Positions 37,301-52,364 of a DNA stretch of 64,000 nt are shown here, in pieces. The stretch is from positions 11,222,001 through 11,286,000 of the forward strand of contig OU612075.1 in the NCBI GenBank assembly GCA_914767715.1, written 5' to 3'. The notes under the pieces were generated by a model that did no database searches, was not told the origin of the DNA, and worked only from the letters and a program-made list of their open reading frames with translations. Every line of letters begins with the position of its first letter. Within the stretch, counting starts at the first letter, position 1. This DNA comes from Membranipora membranacea (taxonomy: Eukaryota > Bryozoa > Gymnolaemata > Cheilostomatida > Membraniporidae). The position numbers and the translations under genes were made by a program.

Positions 37301-37715
37301 GTTTAACTTTGTAGTGAATGAGCCCGAATCCACAGGAGGACTTCCTTCCTACTCAGAGGCATGCGCTCTAGGATCGCGTCCAGTTCAGCCAGGAGAGGCT
37401 ATTAATGCCAGAACAGCATCAGTGTCTATGCAGGAAGGAGGTCTATGCATGTCCTACAATGAGACCACAGTAGGGACAGAAACATTATCAGAAGAAAGCG
37501 ATAGTGATCAAGCTGAAACAGACACTGAAAACAGCTCAGAGATTGAAGTATCAACACAAATACCACAACCAGGAATACACATCACCCGTGGAATACATCT
37601 TTTGATCAGAGAGGCAGTCGAAGAGAATGTCACTTCTCAAGAGGACACCATTCCAAATAATACTAGCAGACAGCACAGTAGCTGGCTCTACAATAGTTTA
37701 GATTCTCGTTGCTAG
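34396..37715 (+). CDS. LU-domain type I membrane protein, paralog 4 (PPPY plus LPSY tail)
   Basis: Exons: 34396-34471, 35051-35191, 35708-35899, 36272-36345, 36766-36922 and 37315-37715, giving 346 residues, the most divergent member. The signal anchor region is VYVIRVQLLCIIILSG. LU domain: LNCFYCPDC, CGDHDHYC and LRICTCNTDYCN. The stalk is short, with a longer conventional membrane segment (TIIFALIGVFALALPITFAA) lacking the Pro-Cys motif. The tail has SSQPHTRLREV, then EPPPYTAV (PPxY) and GLPSYSEAC (LPxY), then an acidic Ser/Glu-rich stretch. Two WW-ligand motifs make NEDD4-family E3 ligase binding a reasonable inference. AATAAA at 38047-38052 is a good polyA signal. Intron 2 has a SINE and intron 3 a 5-bp-TSD MITE. 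Confidence 0.8.
35225..35350 (-). repeat. tRNA-derived SINE, second family
   Basis: On the minus strand 'tggtgcaattggttagcgcg' is a strong A-box region and 'agtcgagcc' a weak B-box-like end. Different from the 10624 family. In intron 2 of LU paralog 4; too degenerate for a functional tRNA. Confidence 0.5.
36058..36245 (+). mobile_element. MITE with 5-bp TSD
   Basis: CAGGCCCGTAGTTCTAGGGG at the left and, inverted, CAGGGCCTTAGTTGAG at the right. Flanked by CCTAT on both sides. Intron 3 of LU paralog 4. Confidence 0.85.
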
Positions 37716-38046
37716 TATGAGCTGTCCTCAAATATCGACTAAAAATTGTGTTTTTCCACCATTTAAACCCCTAACCTTGATACAAAAAATATAGTGAGGC
37801 CAAAATCAGATTCTTTAGCTGCTACGCCCAACTTTGGCAGGCCCCCAAACCACAAACTTCCAAGGACCTCATACTAACACGAAAAAGTTGATGGCAATAT
37901 CACCATGATGTTGTCAGCAGCTAGAATTGATTGAGATTAATCCACCACCCCTCTCAAACCCATGCACCGATACATTTTTATTGTTTCTTTTTCTATGTTG
38001 TTGTTAAGCACATGGTCTTATTTGCTCATTGCATTGAGTGGTGTTA

Positions 38047-38052
38047 AATAAA
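38047..38052 (+). promoter_or_regulatory. Candidate polyA signal, LU paralog 4
   Basis: AATAAA about 330 bp after the stop codon, followed by AT-rich sequence. Confidence 0.55.
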
Positions 38053-38308
38053 GTTCATATTATATATACGATACTCTATGCAAATGAATGTCATAGTGTG
38101 CGGTTCAAAATCACAAGAAATTTAGCTTCACTCCAGACAAAACAGACAATCCGATTCAGAGAGAGTATTAACAAAGTACCCTTAACATTAAAGTAAGATT
38201 GATAGGTAAAAAGTCACCAGTGATAGTTGTTATCTTCGCCTAGTTTATTTGATTGATGCCCACGAACATAAACACAATCACACATCTGGTATTGGGGAAG
38301 TGTGCAAA

Positions 38309-38335
38309 CAAGGAGTTAAAGACTTTAACTCCTTG
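38309..38335. repeat. Perfect 27-bp hairpin (CAAGGAGTT family)
   Basis: CAAGGAGTTAAAG, one A, then the exact inverse. Cleanest of four related hairpins in the window. Nothing else is seen in 37716-39890 except a hairpin near 38538-38605 ('aatgtgttggct' / 'agccagcacatt'). Confidence 0.85.
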
Positions 38336-39890
38336 GTGCAAACAAAGATAAATTATCTGAATTTGTATTGTTGCTATGGCAACAAGTATAACTTTGTCAA
38401 CACCATAATGTTGCACAAGGACAATGATACCTGAAGTGAACGGAACCTGCACCTGACCTTGAGGATACAAGTCTCAGCGTCTTAAATGACTTAGTAAGAA
38501 GCCTACATCTTTAGGTCTTAGCTTTTATACAAAGAGTCAATGTGTTGGCTTCATAGACATAATATATTAAGTTTATTGAGCCAGCACATTGGCTCTGACC
38601 TGATTGGCCTTTCAGAGCCCAACAACATTCCAAAATAACCATTCCATTGTCAATACATAGCTGATGAACGATAAGTATAATAAACGGTGAACGTTTAAAA
38701 TTGAAGTTAATGATACATCAAAATCAGTTTCTTTTTAACCATCTCTATAATACAGGCGTGTACAATACCCTATCAGTTTACACCAATACATGGAACCTGG
38801 GATTTCAGGGCAAGGCCTTGCTTCTGTATAATATGTAAGTGAAATAGGATTCTACTATTTGAACCAATCATGGGACTCCGTAAATGGGTAAAAAATATCT
38901 ATATGAAAAATCAAGTTTAAGAGATAGTATTTAGGGAATATGTTATTTTATTTATAAATATAAAAATGTTGCTGACCTAACCAACAAAAACTGAGAGATA
39001 AAGAGATAAATACAGGCAGATACAATCCGAAAGCTTGTAAATCGAATTAAAATGTATCAAAAAAGTAAGTTAAATGTGGAATATAAATATGATATGAGTA
39101 AGGAGAGGTTAATTCGAAGTAAATAAACTATCACCAAAATAACAAAATTGTGCTTATCAATTCGACCATGAGCCACCTTCTAAGTTCTAATATAATCTAA
39201 GCCTGCATGCTTAACATATTATTTATATTGATATATGTTTCCTGTTTCCGTAACAAGAAAATGTAGGTATGAAAAGTATACAAATTATGCTTAGGAAAAA
39301 GCCAGAAGCGGTATAGTTGCAAAATTAAAAACATTTGAGGCAATGTTGATCGGCTCCAGTGAGCCTAAAAGGCATTTTTGAACAAATATTGAATCAGATG
39401 TTTTAATTGGTCGAATGAATGGAATGAGCTATTATGTCGAGAAAAAACATGATGTATTCACCATGTTACCCAATATAACTAACAGGATCAGAACTTGAAG
39501 GAAAATGTTTTAGAAGTTAAGTCCACCTTCAATGTAAAGGGACAACTCCTTACCAAAAACACAGTATTCTTTTACCGAAAATATTGATCATAATTAATAA
39601 AAGAGTTGCTCATACTATTCTCTGTTAAGATCATATACTTTAGTGAGGATTATAATGTCTCTTCAGATCTTAGGGTGTTGAGATTAGATATTAACTCCCT
39701 TTACAATGAGAAATCAGCATCCAATGTCAGTTGAGATGCCAGTTCTTAATCGCTTAAGTCTTTGTTTCGATATTTTTCTGAAAATGGTTAGCTATGTTGT
39801 GACTATCTTACCTGAGTAGATGTGATAAGCAATCATAAATGTGTAGCTATAGTTCTGTATTCAGATGATGAGGTGGATTGCATCTTCTTC

Positions 39891-42800
39891 TTAGCCGATT
39901 GGCTTTGATTTACATTTGTCGTAGCTTTTATCGTATGCTATAAATAAAAAGTATTGCCTTCATTTAGATAACACTAGAAAGTGATAAGAAACTCAAGGAT
40001 ATGAGCTACTGTTGAAAAGTGTTTGCTATTGCCCCGACCAACCAAGTAATCTACAAAATTCCATGCAAGGACAGTAGCAGAGTTTCCACAGTACATTGAA
40101 TCCCAGCTAAACCTCAAAACCGTCACAACGACAAATAGTTCACCGATGCTTACTTCTTTAAAACTACCAGGCATAATAGCACTGTAATAAGCAAAGCAAG
40201 GAGTCACAGGAATTTGAAGGAAAAATTCACTGCTCACCACTGTTACTCCTAGAGCAAAACAAAGCTGACTCATGCAATCATGTTGAAATATTATCTACTC
40301 CAATCATGTAGGGGACAACTACGACTTTTTATAAAAATTGCACAGGTAGCTGTGTCTGCCTATTTACCTTTGCTCATTACTGTTGTCAAGCGAACCCATA
40401 AAAATTTGTTAAGAATAAGTTGAGAGAAAAAAACATACCATAAGGGAAGAACTTGACTGTCATATCTACATCTTTTTTTCTCTTCAAGCACTTCATAGCC
40501 TAAAATCACAAATTATACCAAAGCCAATCATTTATGGTAAACTAATATTTACCACATTTCAGACTCAAAACGAGGTTCCTTATGACATCATAAACAAACA
40601 TCGCAACTTATTACTAGTGTGTCCTGTCTTGATGTTGCTCAAGTCATTCTTTAACACACAGCAATGTGCACCTTTTTTTATAAATCATACACGTAATATT
40701 GCAGGCAGTAAGCGAACAGCTGCACTCAACAAACCTGCTCCATTTCACAGCAAAATATAAACATAACATAGCTGAGTATCCTAGTTTGGGATTGGATGTG
40801 CCCACACTGAAGTGACTTCCTAGAATAAGGGCTGGGCACAACCAAAGGTACTAAGGCTCTATCTATCACAAATACACAACATGATAATAATGTAATCTAC
40901 AAGTCAGATGACTCCCTGTATGAAAACTTACATCCGGAGCAGAAATGTTGAGAAAACTCTCGTTGTTAGCGAATAGAATCTGATCGCCTTCCTGCAAACC
41001 AGCTTTGTCAGCATTTGTACGAGACAAAACCTGAAACATAAAAAAGGAAAAATTGAATCAATATACTGTTATCACTGATGATGATCGGATTTTTGTATCC
41101 TATATAATTACAGTTATGCCTTATTTCTACTTGAAAAAGCTGAATATTGTATAATATAATCTAACTGGGCAAGGAGGCGACAGAGCCTTCTTGGGAGGGT
41201 TGGTGCCTGCTCTGTGGAGGTCTTATGTTCCAAAGTCAGGGTGACTGGCCTGCCTGAGTGCTCGAGCAGGCAGTAGTTTCAAACTAGATTAATTGGATGG
41301 ACGCCACACTAGTCCCCGACTACATGACCATACCACTGCACTAATTTTTTAGTTGTTAATTCATGTCTGAATTTCAATTTTAAATGGATGCAGGAACAAA
41401 ACAAAAACAGAAGGTGTGCAGTTGTATTTACTGTCATATGATGTCACATTTTATACTATACTATAATGTACTTTTCTTTTATTGACAGTGAGACTCAGCT
41501 CAATGATATCGTTTCTGACAGAGTTTTTTTTTCAAAGCATACTTGGGTCAGGGTCTGGAATTGTACAAGTACAATACAAATTCTGATTAATTGAATGTAT
41601 TGCCAGCACCTGCTATAAAAAATGGTTAACTTAATTGAAATAAGGTAGCCTAACCTTCAAAATAAACAACATGACATTTGTTTTCGACTGACTTTTGTGC
41701 CACAGGAAACTTTACCAAGAGGTACTTTATCGATTATAGTGATTATTGTCAGTGCACGGGTTTGAACATGATGGCAAAAATCAGCTAAAATACTAAAACT
41801 GATACTGGAGATTTCCTCACCTTAGATACAAAAACACCACATCGAAACTCAGCTCCACCTCTGATATTGAATCCAAGCTGCAAATTGAGAAGATAAAGAA
41901 AAGATATAAATATAACATATTACACCAGGGAAGGGCCTTTCAGTAAGGCAGTCGGAAGACAGTGAAAGGCAGATCCTGTCACTTAACAGGCCCGTAGTTC
42001 TATTGGATGCAGGGACACTCTGCCTCCCCTAGAAAGCTAAATACAGTGGCCTAAATAACACTATAATTGAATAATCCATGTCAGAATTGCCTCTTCTAGG
42101 ATTTCCATTAGCTTATTATATGCCTTAAATTGCACAGGGAGGAATTAAAAAAAAAAGCTGTTGATGCTTTGAACTCGCCTCGAACTTTTGCCTCCCCTCC
42201 CATTTTTTCTAAACTACGGCCCTGCTTAAATCCCAAAAATAATGTTGACAAGAAGATTTTTAGTTCCATCAGGCATCAAACTTTGTTGAAGGATACCACT
42301 GTAAGCTATCCTTCAGTAAGCCAGAAAAGATCAGATTCTAATTTTCAAACTCATGTTGCGAGAATCTCCTCATCCCCCAGATCATGTCTAGAGCTCATCT
42401 GGGTTTATTGAAGAAACAGAGAGCGTGATATAAGTGCCTAAGGTATGTGAAGATATGGTATGGTATGATAAGGTATGTAAGGAAAAAGTGTTGTGTTCTT
42501 TGCAAAGGGCCAGGCTGGTGTAAAACAAATAAGCATAGAGCAAATCGTGATTCAATATCTCCAAAGAATTTAGTTTCACTCACAGGATCCGACGGTTTGT
42601 TGCGTCGCAGCTCGACAGTTCTGTTTCTGAACATCTCCACATTACTACGATAATTAGCATGTACTCGCCTCTGTAAAATAATGAAATTTGATCAGATTCA
42701 AAGCAGGTTCGCTGATGAGAGGAAAGTGAATTTCTCCGAGTCAGGATGGAAGTAAGGATTTTGGTACATCTTATCGATGTTTGTTCAATAGATTTTGACA

Positions 42801-43404
42801 ACGCTCGTAAGGGTAATTATGGTTTGTGATTAGTAAACCAAAAGTGAGTCCGATACAATGTTTGGATCCACTACAGGCCGCTTGTGAAATTATCTTACCT
42901 AGCCTAAGTAAATTTGGTACCTGTGTGTGTGTGTGTGTATGAAAAGATAGCATCATGATCATATAGCGATTGATTAAACGAATAATATCAACCTTAGGCC
43001 TACTCACTGCATCAAATTCTTACCTCAGATTTCGGAATAAATGGTGGAGGTAGTTCATATGGTGGCAAGTCTACATGTGGAAGTGAGGCCAAATGAGCCT
43101 TTTGCTGGTTCTGAGCTTCCATCTGAACTGCATCGTTGTGTGCACCACTGTAGTATGTGGGACTCCTTACACTTGGAAGTCTGTCAAACTCTTGCTGCTG
43201 CTGGGGTGGAGGTTGATCATGATACTGATGATGGTGGTGTGCTGGAGCTTGGGGAGGAGGGCCATCATCATAGTAACCATTGTTGGTGCTGTGCCTGTTG
43301 TTGTAATACCCCTCTTGTTGGTGTGGTTCATAGGGGTACTGCTGCTCATAATTGTTTATTTCAGGAGATTGGTAGTTAGGGTATCTATCATAATCATATT
43401 GCAT
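39891..43404 (-). CDS. PDZD11: PDZD11-like PDZ-domain protein
   Basis: Six minus-strand exons: 43404-43024, 42670-42584, 41877-41821, 41030-40932, 40499-40439 and 39937-39891 (TAA), giving 243 residues. The first ~100 residues are a Tyr/Pro/His/Gln-rich extension. Then come LPPYELPPPFIPKSE and RRVHANYRSNVEMFRNRTVE, matching the family's N-terminal region that binds WW domains of PLEKHA proteins. The PDZ core reads LGFNIRGGAEFRCGVFVSK, AGLQEGDQILFANNE and VKFFPY near the end, as in human PDZD11 (about 140 residues). Human PDZD11 is a cytosolic adaptor for junctional and transporter cargo. The extra N-terminal length is the main difference. The start is the first ATG of the long exon; an upstream UTR exon is possible. 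Confidence 0.87.
41987..42224 (+). mobile_element. MITE with 5-bp TSD
   Basis: CAGGCCCGTAGTTCTA at the left and AACTACGGCCCTG at the right, flanked by CTTAA on both sides. Antisense in the PDZD11-like intron between exons 42584 and 41877. Shares the body with 36058-36245. Confidence 0.85.
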
Positions 43405-44986
43405 GTTGATTGACCCTTGTGGAGGAAACCTTGCATGAATTATACTATTATTACCTCAAGTCAAGTGACAAAATCCACAAGAATTCAGCCTAAAAATCCA
43501 GAAAAGTAGGTTCTTCAGGATTAGCCCATATTCCATAAGTGGTTCAGCACACAATGGGCGTAGATTGGCCTCACCTAATCCATTTATAATTGAAATATGA
43601 CTTTGTCAAGGTCGCAAACTTTTTTCCATTTCCGGTTTGAAGAAAAGTGGAAAGGGCAAAGGTAAAGGGAGTTGTATTTGGAGAGTGCTTTCAAGTGAGT
43701 ATCCTTTCACGAGTCGATTCCTCTCCACCATGATATATTCATTTGAGCCAAGTAAAGATTGCAACTCTGCCTCTTAGGCCAAGTGAATAACACCAGCAAG
43801 CCTATAGCAAAGTAGTGATTTTAGGTTTTCCTGATTGGATGTACTGGCTGTGAGTGCACTGGCTGGACACTGGTAAACTTGTGCACTGCTAGTACTGCTG
43901 AACTGCCTCCCCTTGGGAGAGGGAGTTCATTGTTGGATAAGACTTCTGCATTTCCTCAAATTAGATATGCAGTTGACCTATGGGTATCTGTAGGCAATAA
44001 TGAATCATTGTGTCTTAACAATGATGCCATCAATATAGATTTGGTTTGAACTTTTTCTCATCTTGGCCTTGGTGGGAAAAGGCTGAAGCTTTGCCACAGG
44101 GAGTGAGATCATCCAAACTCTGATTCCTTAATTGCCAGCGCACATCTCGGTAGACTTCAGAAAAGCCAACCCTGACACTTTCATTACCTGGTCAACTTTA
44201 GTGAGCCCTGATTGTGCAGCCTCCTACAGTAAAAAAAACCTAGTTTGATACGGGAACTGTAGCCACTTTCATGAGAAAAGTCATAGTAGAGGGTTTGGAT
44301 CGGTGCAGCCTAAGTTGCTAGCAAAGACATATTTAATGTACTCAGTCCAATGTTATGCTCATACAACACCCTGAGGTTACATACATCAATGCTGCATAGC
44401 AGTGGCAGGACAAACTTATACGGTCCTTACGGCACCAACCACACAAAATAGATGTAAGGGCCTTGAGTGCTGTATAATATGTCCCATACAGCATTTGCAA
44501 CAAATATGTGGTGTTACGATGTGTTTTGTCTGTTTGATTGAGGAGTTTAGGTATGTCCAAAATTCCCTGGTTGGATTGCTTTGACAGCATACAATAACTT
44601 ACAACATTCAGGACTGCCACTCAGTCTTGCCCCACCTAGCAACACCTGTCGCCAGCGCCTGTTTTTAGTGCCCATTCATAAATGCATAAACTCTTGTAAT
44701 TGAAGATCACCAATTATCCTATAGCCCTGCTGCAGGGCAAGGCTGACTACCTTTACATTTGCAGTATGGAAAATATTCTAAATGCGCCCAGTATCATGCT
44801 ATTTGCTGTCGGCTAGAAGCCTTCACCATGATTATAGTATTTTACAACAATTAGAAGTCCTATCCATTGCCAGACAAGACCAAATTTCCATAGCGGTGAC
44901 TTTTGTTGAACTTTACATCAATGTAATGATGAGTGTAATGTGAGCTGTCTGTGAAACATTCTTTATTTATTGTTTACAGATCGGCA
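43405..44986. other. Divergent intergenic region
   Basis: Lies between the minus-strand PDZD11-like gene and the plus-strand TMEM254-like gene. I see no coding signal; it should contain both promoters. An acceptor at about 44979 suggests an upstream 5'UTR exon of the TMEM254-like gene here. Confidence 0.5.
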
Positions 44987-47266
44987 ATGGCTAAGGTTCA
45001 CAGCAGTTCCAGAGTGCGACCTGACTGGTTCGAGATGGTATATGGTCCATGGTGGCTCATCATTATGCCTAATGTTTTCATGGTGCTTGTAAGTGAACAC
45101 AACAAAACAATCAAGAGTGTCAAAAATAAGATACATCCCTAATGATTAATACACAGTAGCACAAGTTAGGTGAGCCAGCAAACTTCGATTCTTCTTTTTT
45201 AAACATGTGTTTTATGCAACGAGTTGGGCTGTAGAGGATTTGAACAATTGCCAGTAGGTCTCCTCATCATTTGCAGATTTCTGTGTGAGTTTTATAGGCT
45301 AATATATACCTTGAACTAGACTTTTTATCCAATTTGTGTGAATTCCATCTACTCCACCACTGTAAAACAAACTAAAAATTCCTCTCATGAGAGGCCTATA
45401 TATTTATTCCTTGAATATTAGATAACAAATAAGAGTTATCGGCAATCGTATAGGCCTATGTATAGACTTGTTATTATGGTCCCTTGACTAATTGGCTATG
45501 GAGGTTCTCATATTTTTATTTCTTGAAAAGAGAACTATTTTATTTATTGAAGGATGGATAAAACCAGTTGTTCCTTTTCTACTTGACAGGCTTTGTTCCA
45601 TCAGCCAGATGTTGTCCCCTATGAATACCTGGGACCGTATGGCACCCTGTGTAAATACCTAGTGGAGGTGAAACCGGGAGTTCTAGCAAATATGTGAGTA
45701 CTTTTACCAGTAAATATTTTAAATTCCTTCCAACAAGAAATTTAGAGATCAGCGAGAACAACTGATGCATACTCATGATCATAATGAATGATTCATATGG
45801 AAGTATTATAATTAAAAGTATATAATCATATATAATTATATACTCATATCTATTATCGTATAGAGAATAGTGAATTGTATACAACCTTAGAATGAAGCTT
45901 GACATGTCAGCTGTATGCTGTGCGATGCTTTATTTCTGTTTGCTTTATTAGCTAGATGATCATCTATCTTTCACTGAAAATAAGATCTACTTAGACCACT
46001 TGGATCTTAGACATGCACAGATATATATGCATTTGGACTTGTTCTCTTTCTATAATAATTAGAACTATCTCAAATTACAGACCAACCTAACCAAACTTGA
46101 TTGAGATATGTTAATATATTTTCGATGTAATAAAAACAATAAGGTAATTGTAAATTGTATCTCTAAACGCTTCTTCGAATGGTAAGCGTAACAAAGCATA
46201 ACAAGTTTGAAGTTTTATGGAATAGTGCTGTATATACTAAATATTTACATGATGTTTCTTGCTAGGAGAATGCTGATTTACCCGTTGACTTATTTATTAT
46301 TATAACTATTAAGAGGGGGCAACTCCAAAACGCAGACAAATTGATCAAACTTCTACCAGGGAGGGTGGGATGAATCCCACCCTCCCTGCTTCTACCAACA
46401 AGGAGATGATAAAAAAGACAATGCATCAATTTTATATACTTGTAGATATTACTTTATGACGATTGTTCATTCTTGTGAAGCCCTGTATACTCTTTTTTTG
46501 TGCAGGTAAGTTGTGTGTTGTTGTATGTATTCAAATCCTAACTCAGCAATGAAAGTCCCACAAGGCCACAGTTAATTCAGGAAAAACATATGGGCCAATA
46601 GGCAATACCCTGCTATATTTGAGAGAGAATTTTGGTCCCGGGAGCTCAGGCTGCGGTTAGTGTGACTCTCAGTGGTTGAGTTTCGGATATGTTACCATCA
46701 TTCTATTCATCCATTCCTTTTGTCGCAGCTATTATGGCTCGGTGCTAGCTGAAACGTTTCAATGTTAGCAGGGCAACAGTTCATGATTTTTATCTGACTT
46801 CCAAAATATTATATCACACTTCGTTTTCTTTTTATTACCATATTCAGAAACTCCAATTTGACACTTCCACTATAGGAGACAAAAACCACCCATAATGTCA
46901 ATGGCCATACCCATCCACTGACCAACCCTTGATCAAAATTGATCAAGATGCCTGAACTTCAGGTTGCTTCCATTCCACCGTAACCTGCGACTTCAGAGAG
47001 AGAGCCGCTAAAAGGCAGACATAATTGATCAAACTTCATCCACATTGGCATAGGTCGATTATGAGAGTTATTCTGATGTTTTTGACCACAATAGTAAAAA
47101 GATGAACTTTTTTTATATATTTACAAATGATATACCGTGTTATTTTACTTGTAGAAAGCTGAGTCTGAACAGCACTGCTACATTCAAGTGGACATTGCAA
47201 ACTTTCCTGATGGGAATCACCTCTCTACATATGATTGTTCGGAAGTCCAAACAAAAGAAAGCCTAG
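44987..47266 (+). CDS. TMEM254: TMEM254-like small membrane protein
   Basis: Four exons: 44987-45088, 45590-45693, 46446-46505 and 47155-47266, giving 125 residues with phases 0, 2, 2. Three hydrophobic segments: WWLIIMPNVFMVLALF, YYFMTIVHSCEALYTLFLC and FLMGITSLHMIV. LGPYGTLCKYLV, HSCEALYTLFLCRK and FKWTLQTFLMGITSL resemble the TMEM254 family pattern. The end is lysine-rich (KSKQKKA), like an ER-retrieval-type tail. Family function is unknown. Chosen ATG is the first in the exon after a good acceptor. AATAAA at 47363-47368. Confidence 0.78.
46357..46388. repeat. Perfect 32-bp hairpin (CAGGGAGGGTGGGAT family)
   Basis: 15-nt perfect arms around GA. Near-identical units lie at 1618-1643 and 61352-61388. 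In intron 2 of the TMEM254-like gene. Confidence 0.8.
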
Positions 47267-47362
47267 ATTGATTGACTGACTCGAGAGTAGAGAAACAAGA
47301 GTACAATAGATCATTTTTATGTGATTTTTGCAACATTTACATCGATGTTTATATGGTCGTAT

Positions 47363-47368
47363 AATAAA
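47363..47368 (+). promoter_or_regulatory. Candidate polyA signal, TMEM254-like gene
   Basis: AATAAA about 100 bp after the stop codon. The interval 47369-48422 holds no recognisable gene. Confidence 0.6.
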
Positions 47369-48422
47369 TTATTATTTATAGATCTAGATGAGTAAAACTA
47401 ATTTGAAGTTAATGCAATATTTTATCATGAACCAAAAAACATCTTCATCGGCCAACTATCAATGTGACAAGAGTTTTTTTTTATAGGCAAACTTAATGAC
47501 ATACCGAAGGATTTAGTGGATTGTTATCATATCATCAGGCCTGTCTGTGATTTTATTTCAGGGTATCTCTATTCCAACCTTCTTCCTATATCTTTCTGCT
47601 CAAACATGTTTTTGTTCAATATCCAGACTTCGTCCGAATATGAAAATATACACTATTCTGATTGTTGATCTAGACTTCTTGTTGTAGTGGATATAGTTAA
47701 GTATCAATGATTCATCAATAGTTACCCATGCTTATGGGTGAATGCGAGATTTCCGAAACCTCAAATTATACTTTAAAATGTCAAACTGGTTCGGCAAATC
47801 CATTTTTATAACACGCAGTGACATTTTTCAACTCATTATTTATTTGCTAGTATTATACAACATTTAAAAGAGGTAAAAAATGGCATAGTTGGACATCTAA
47901 GAAAGAACATGCTAGAAGCTGTGATATTTCAGATTCTTTAAGTATAGTGATGAGCGAGATTATAGAAAAAGAAATACTGGACACGGGGAAGAGTTTTAGC
48001 TAATGACTGTTTGCTGATGTAATACTCATTTTGCGTATCGGGGGTTGGAGTACCACAGGCTCACTTAAAGGAGCAAGGGTTCAACAACCACCGGAAATCG
48101 CTTATGTATCTCTTTCATCAAACGTACTAGTTCAATGCTAATGTGTCTTGGGCATGAACAGTTGTTCTCTCTAGTTCAAGAAATGAGGGGACAACTACAA
48201 TTAAGGCCACATTTTTGTACCCTTGAGCAAAAAGGTGAACGATGACTCTAAAATGCATATCAGTCATAATTTTTCAGTAGAATAAGTTAAAAATGGTCTT
48301 TCATTCATTCAATTGTCATTTTATAAATGTAACATTGGGCTCTTTACAGTCACTGTGTTGAGTCACATTCATATAAGATCTTGTTGTGTTGGGGATTGAG
48401 CTGTTTTAATGGCGTTAGATGT

Positions 48423-52105
<3,683 letters not shown>

Positions 52106-52364
52106 AGCTGCTTGTGTGTTTTGTGATGACTGAAAATGAAATGCTTGAGACTCAACAGTCAAGGTTGCTAACTGATGTAGTGCTCTAAGCAAGTGCCCTT
52201 TTGTAGGTATGTTACCAAGCAACACACAGGAAGCCGTGACGTTTAATGTGGGAATATCCTTATCTTTGTGACTTGAGGTAGTAATCATAGCTAATAGTTA
52301 CTTTCACTTTAGATTTTCTTGTTTTCATTCATTCTCATATCACAATCATCAAGTGCAAGTGCAA
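52106..52364. promoter_or_regulatory. Putative bidirectional promoter (CFAP97D-like / CCDC134)
   Basis: Only 259 bp separate the two divergent start codons, so both genes probably share this control region. No TATA box or specific factor site can be asserted by eye. Confidence 0.6.

Noticed and set aside
42130-42411. 93-residue plus-strand frame
   Set aside because: Lies partly in a MITE and antisense to the PDZD11-like intron; no homology seen.
43041-43413. Plus-strand open frames of about 110 residues
   Set aside because: Antisense shadows of the first PDZD11-like exon; no splice context or family match.
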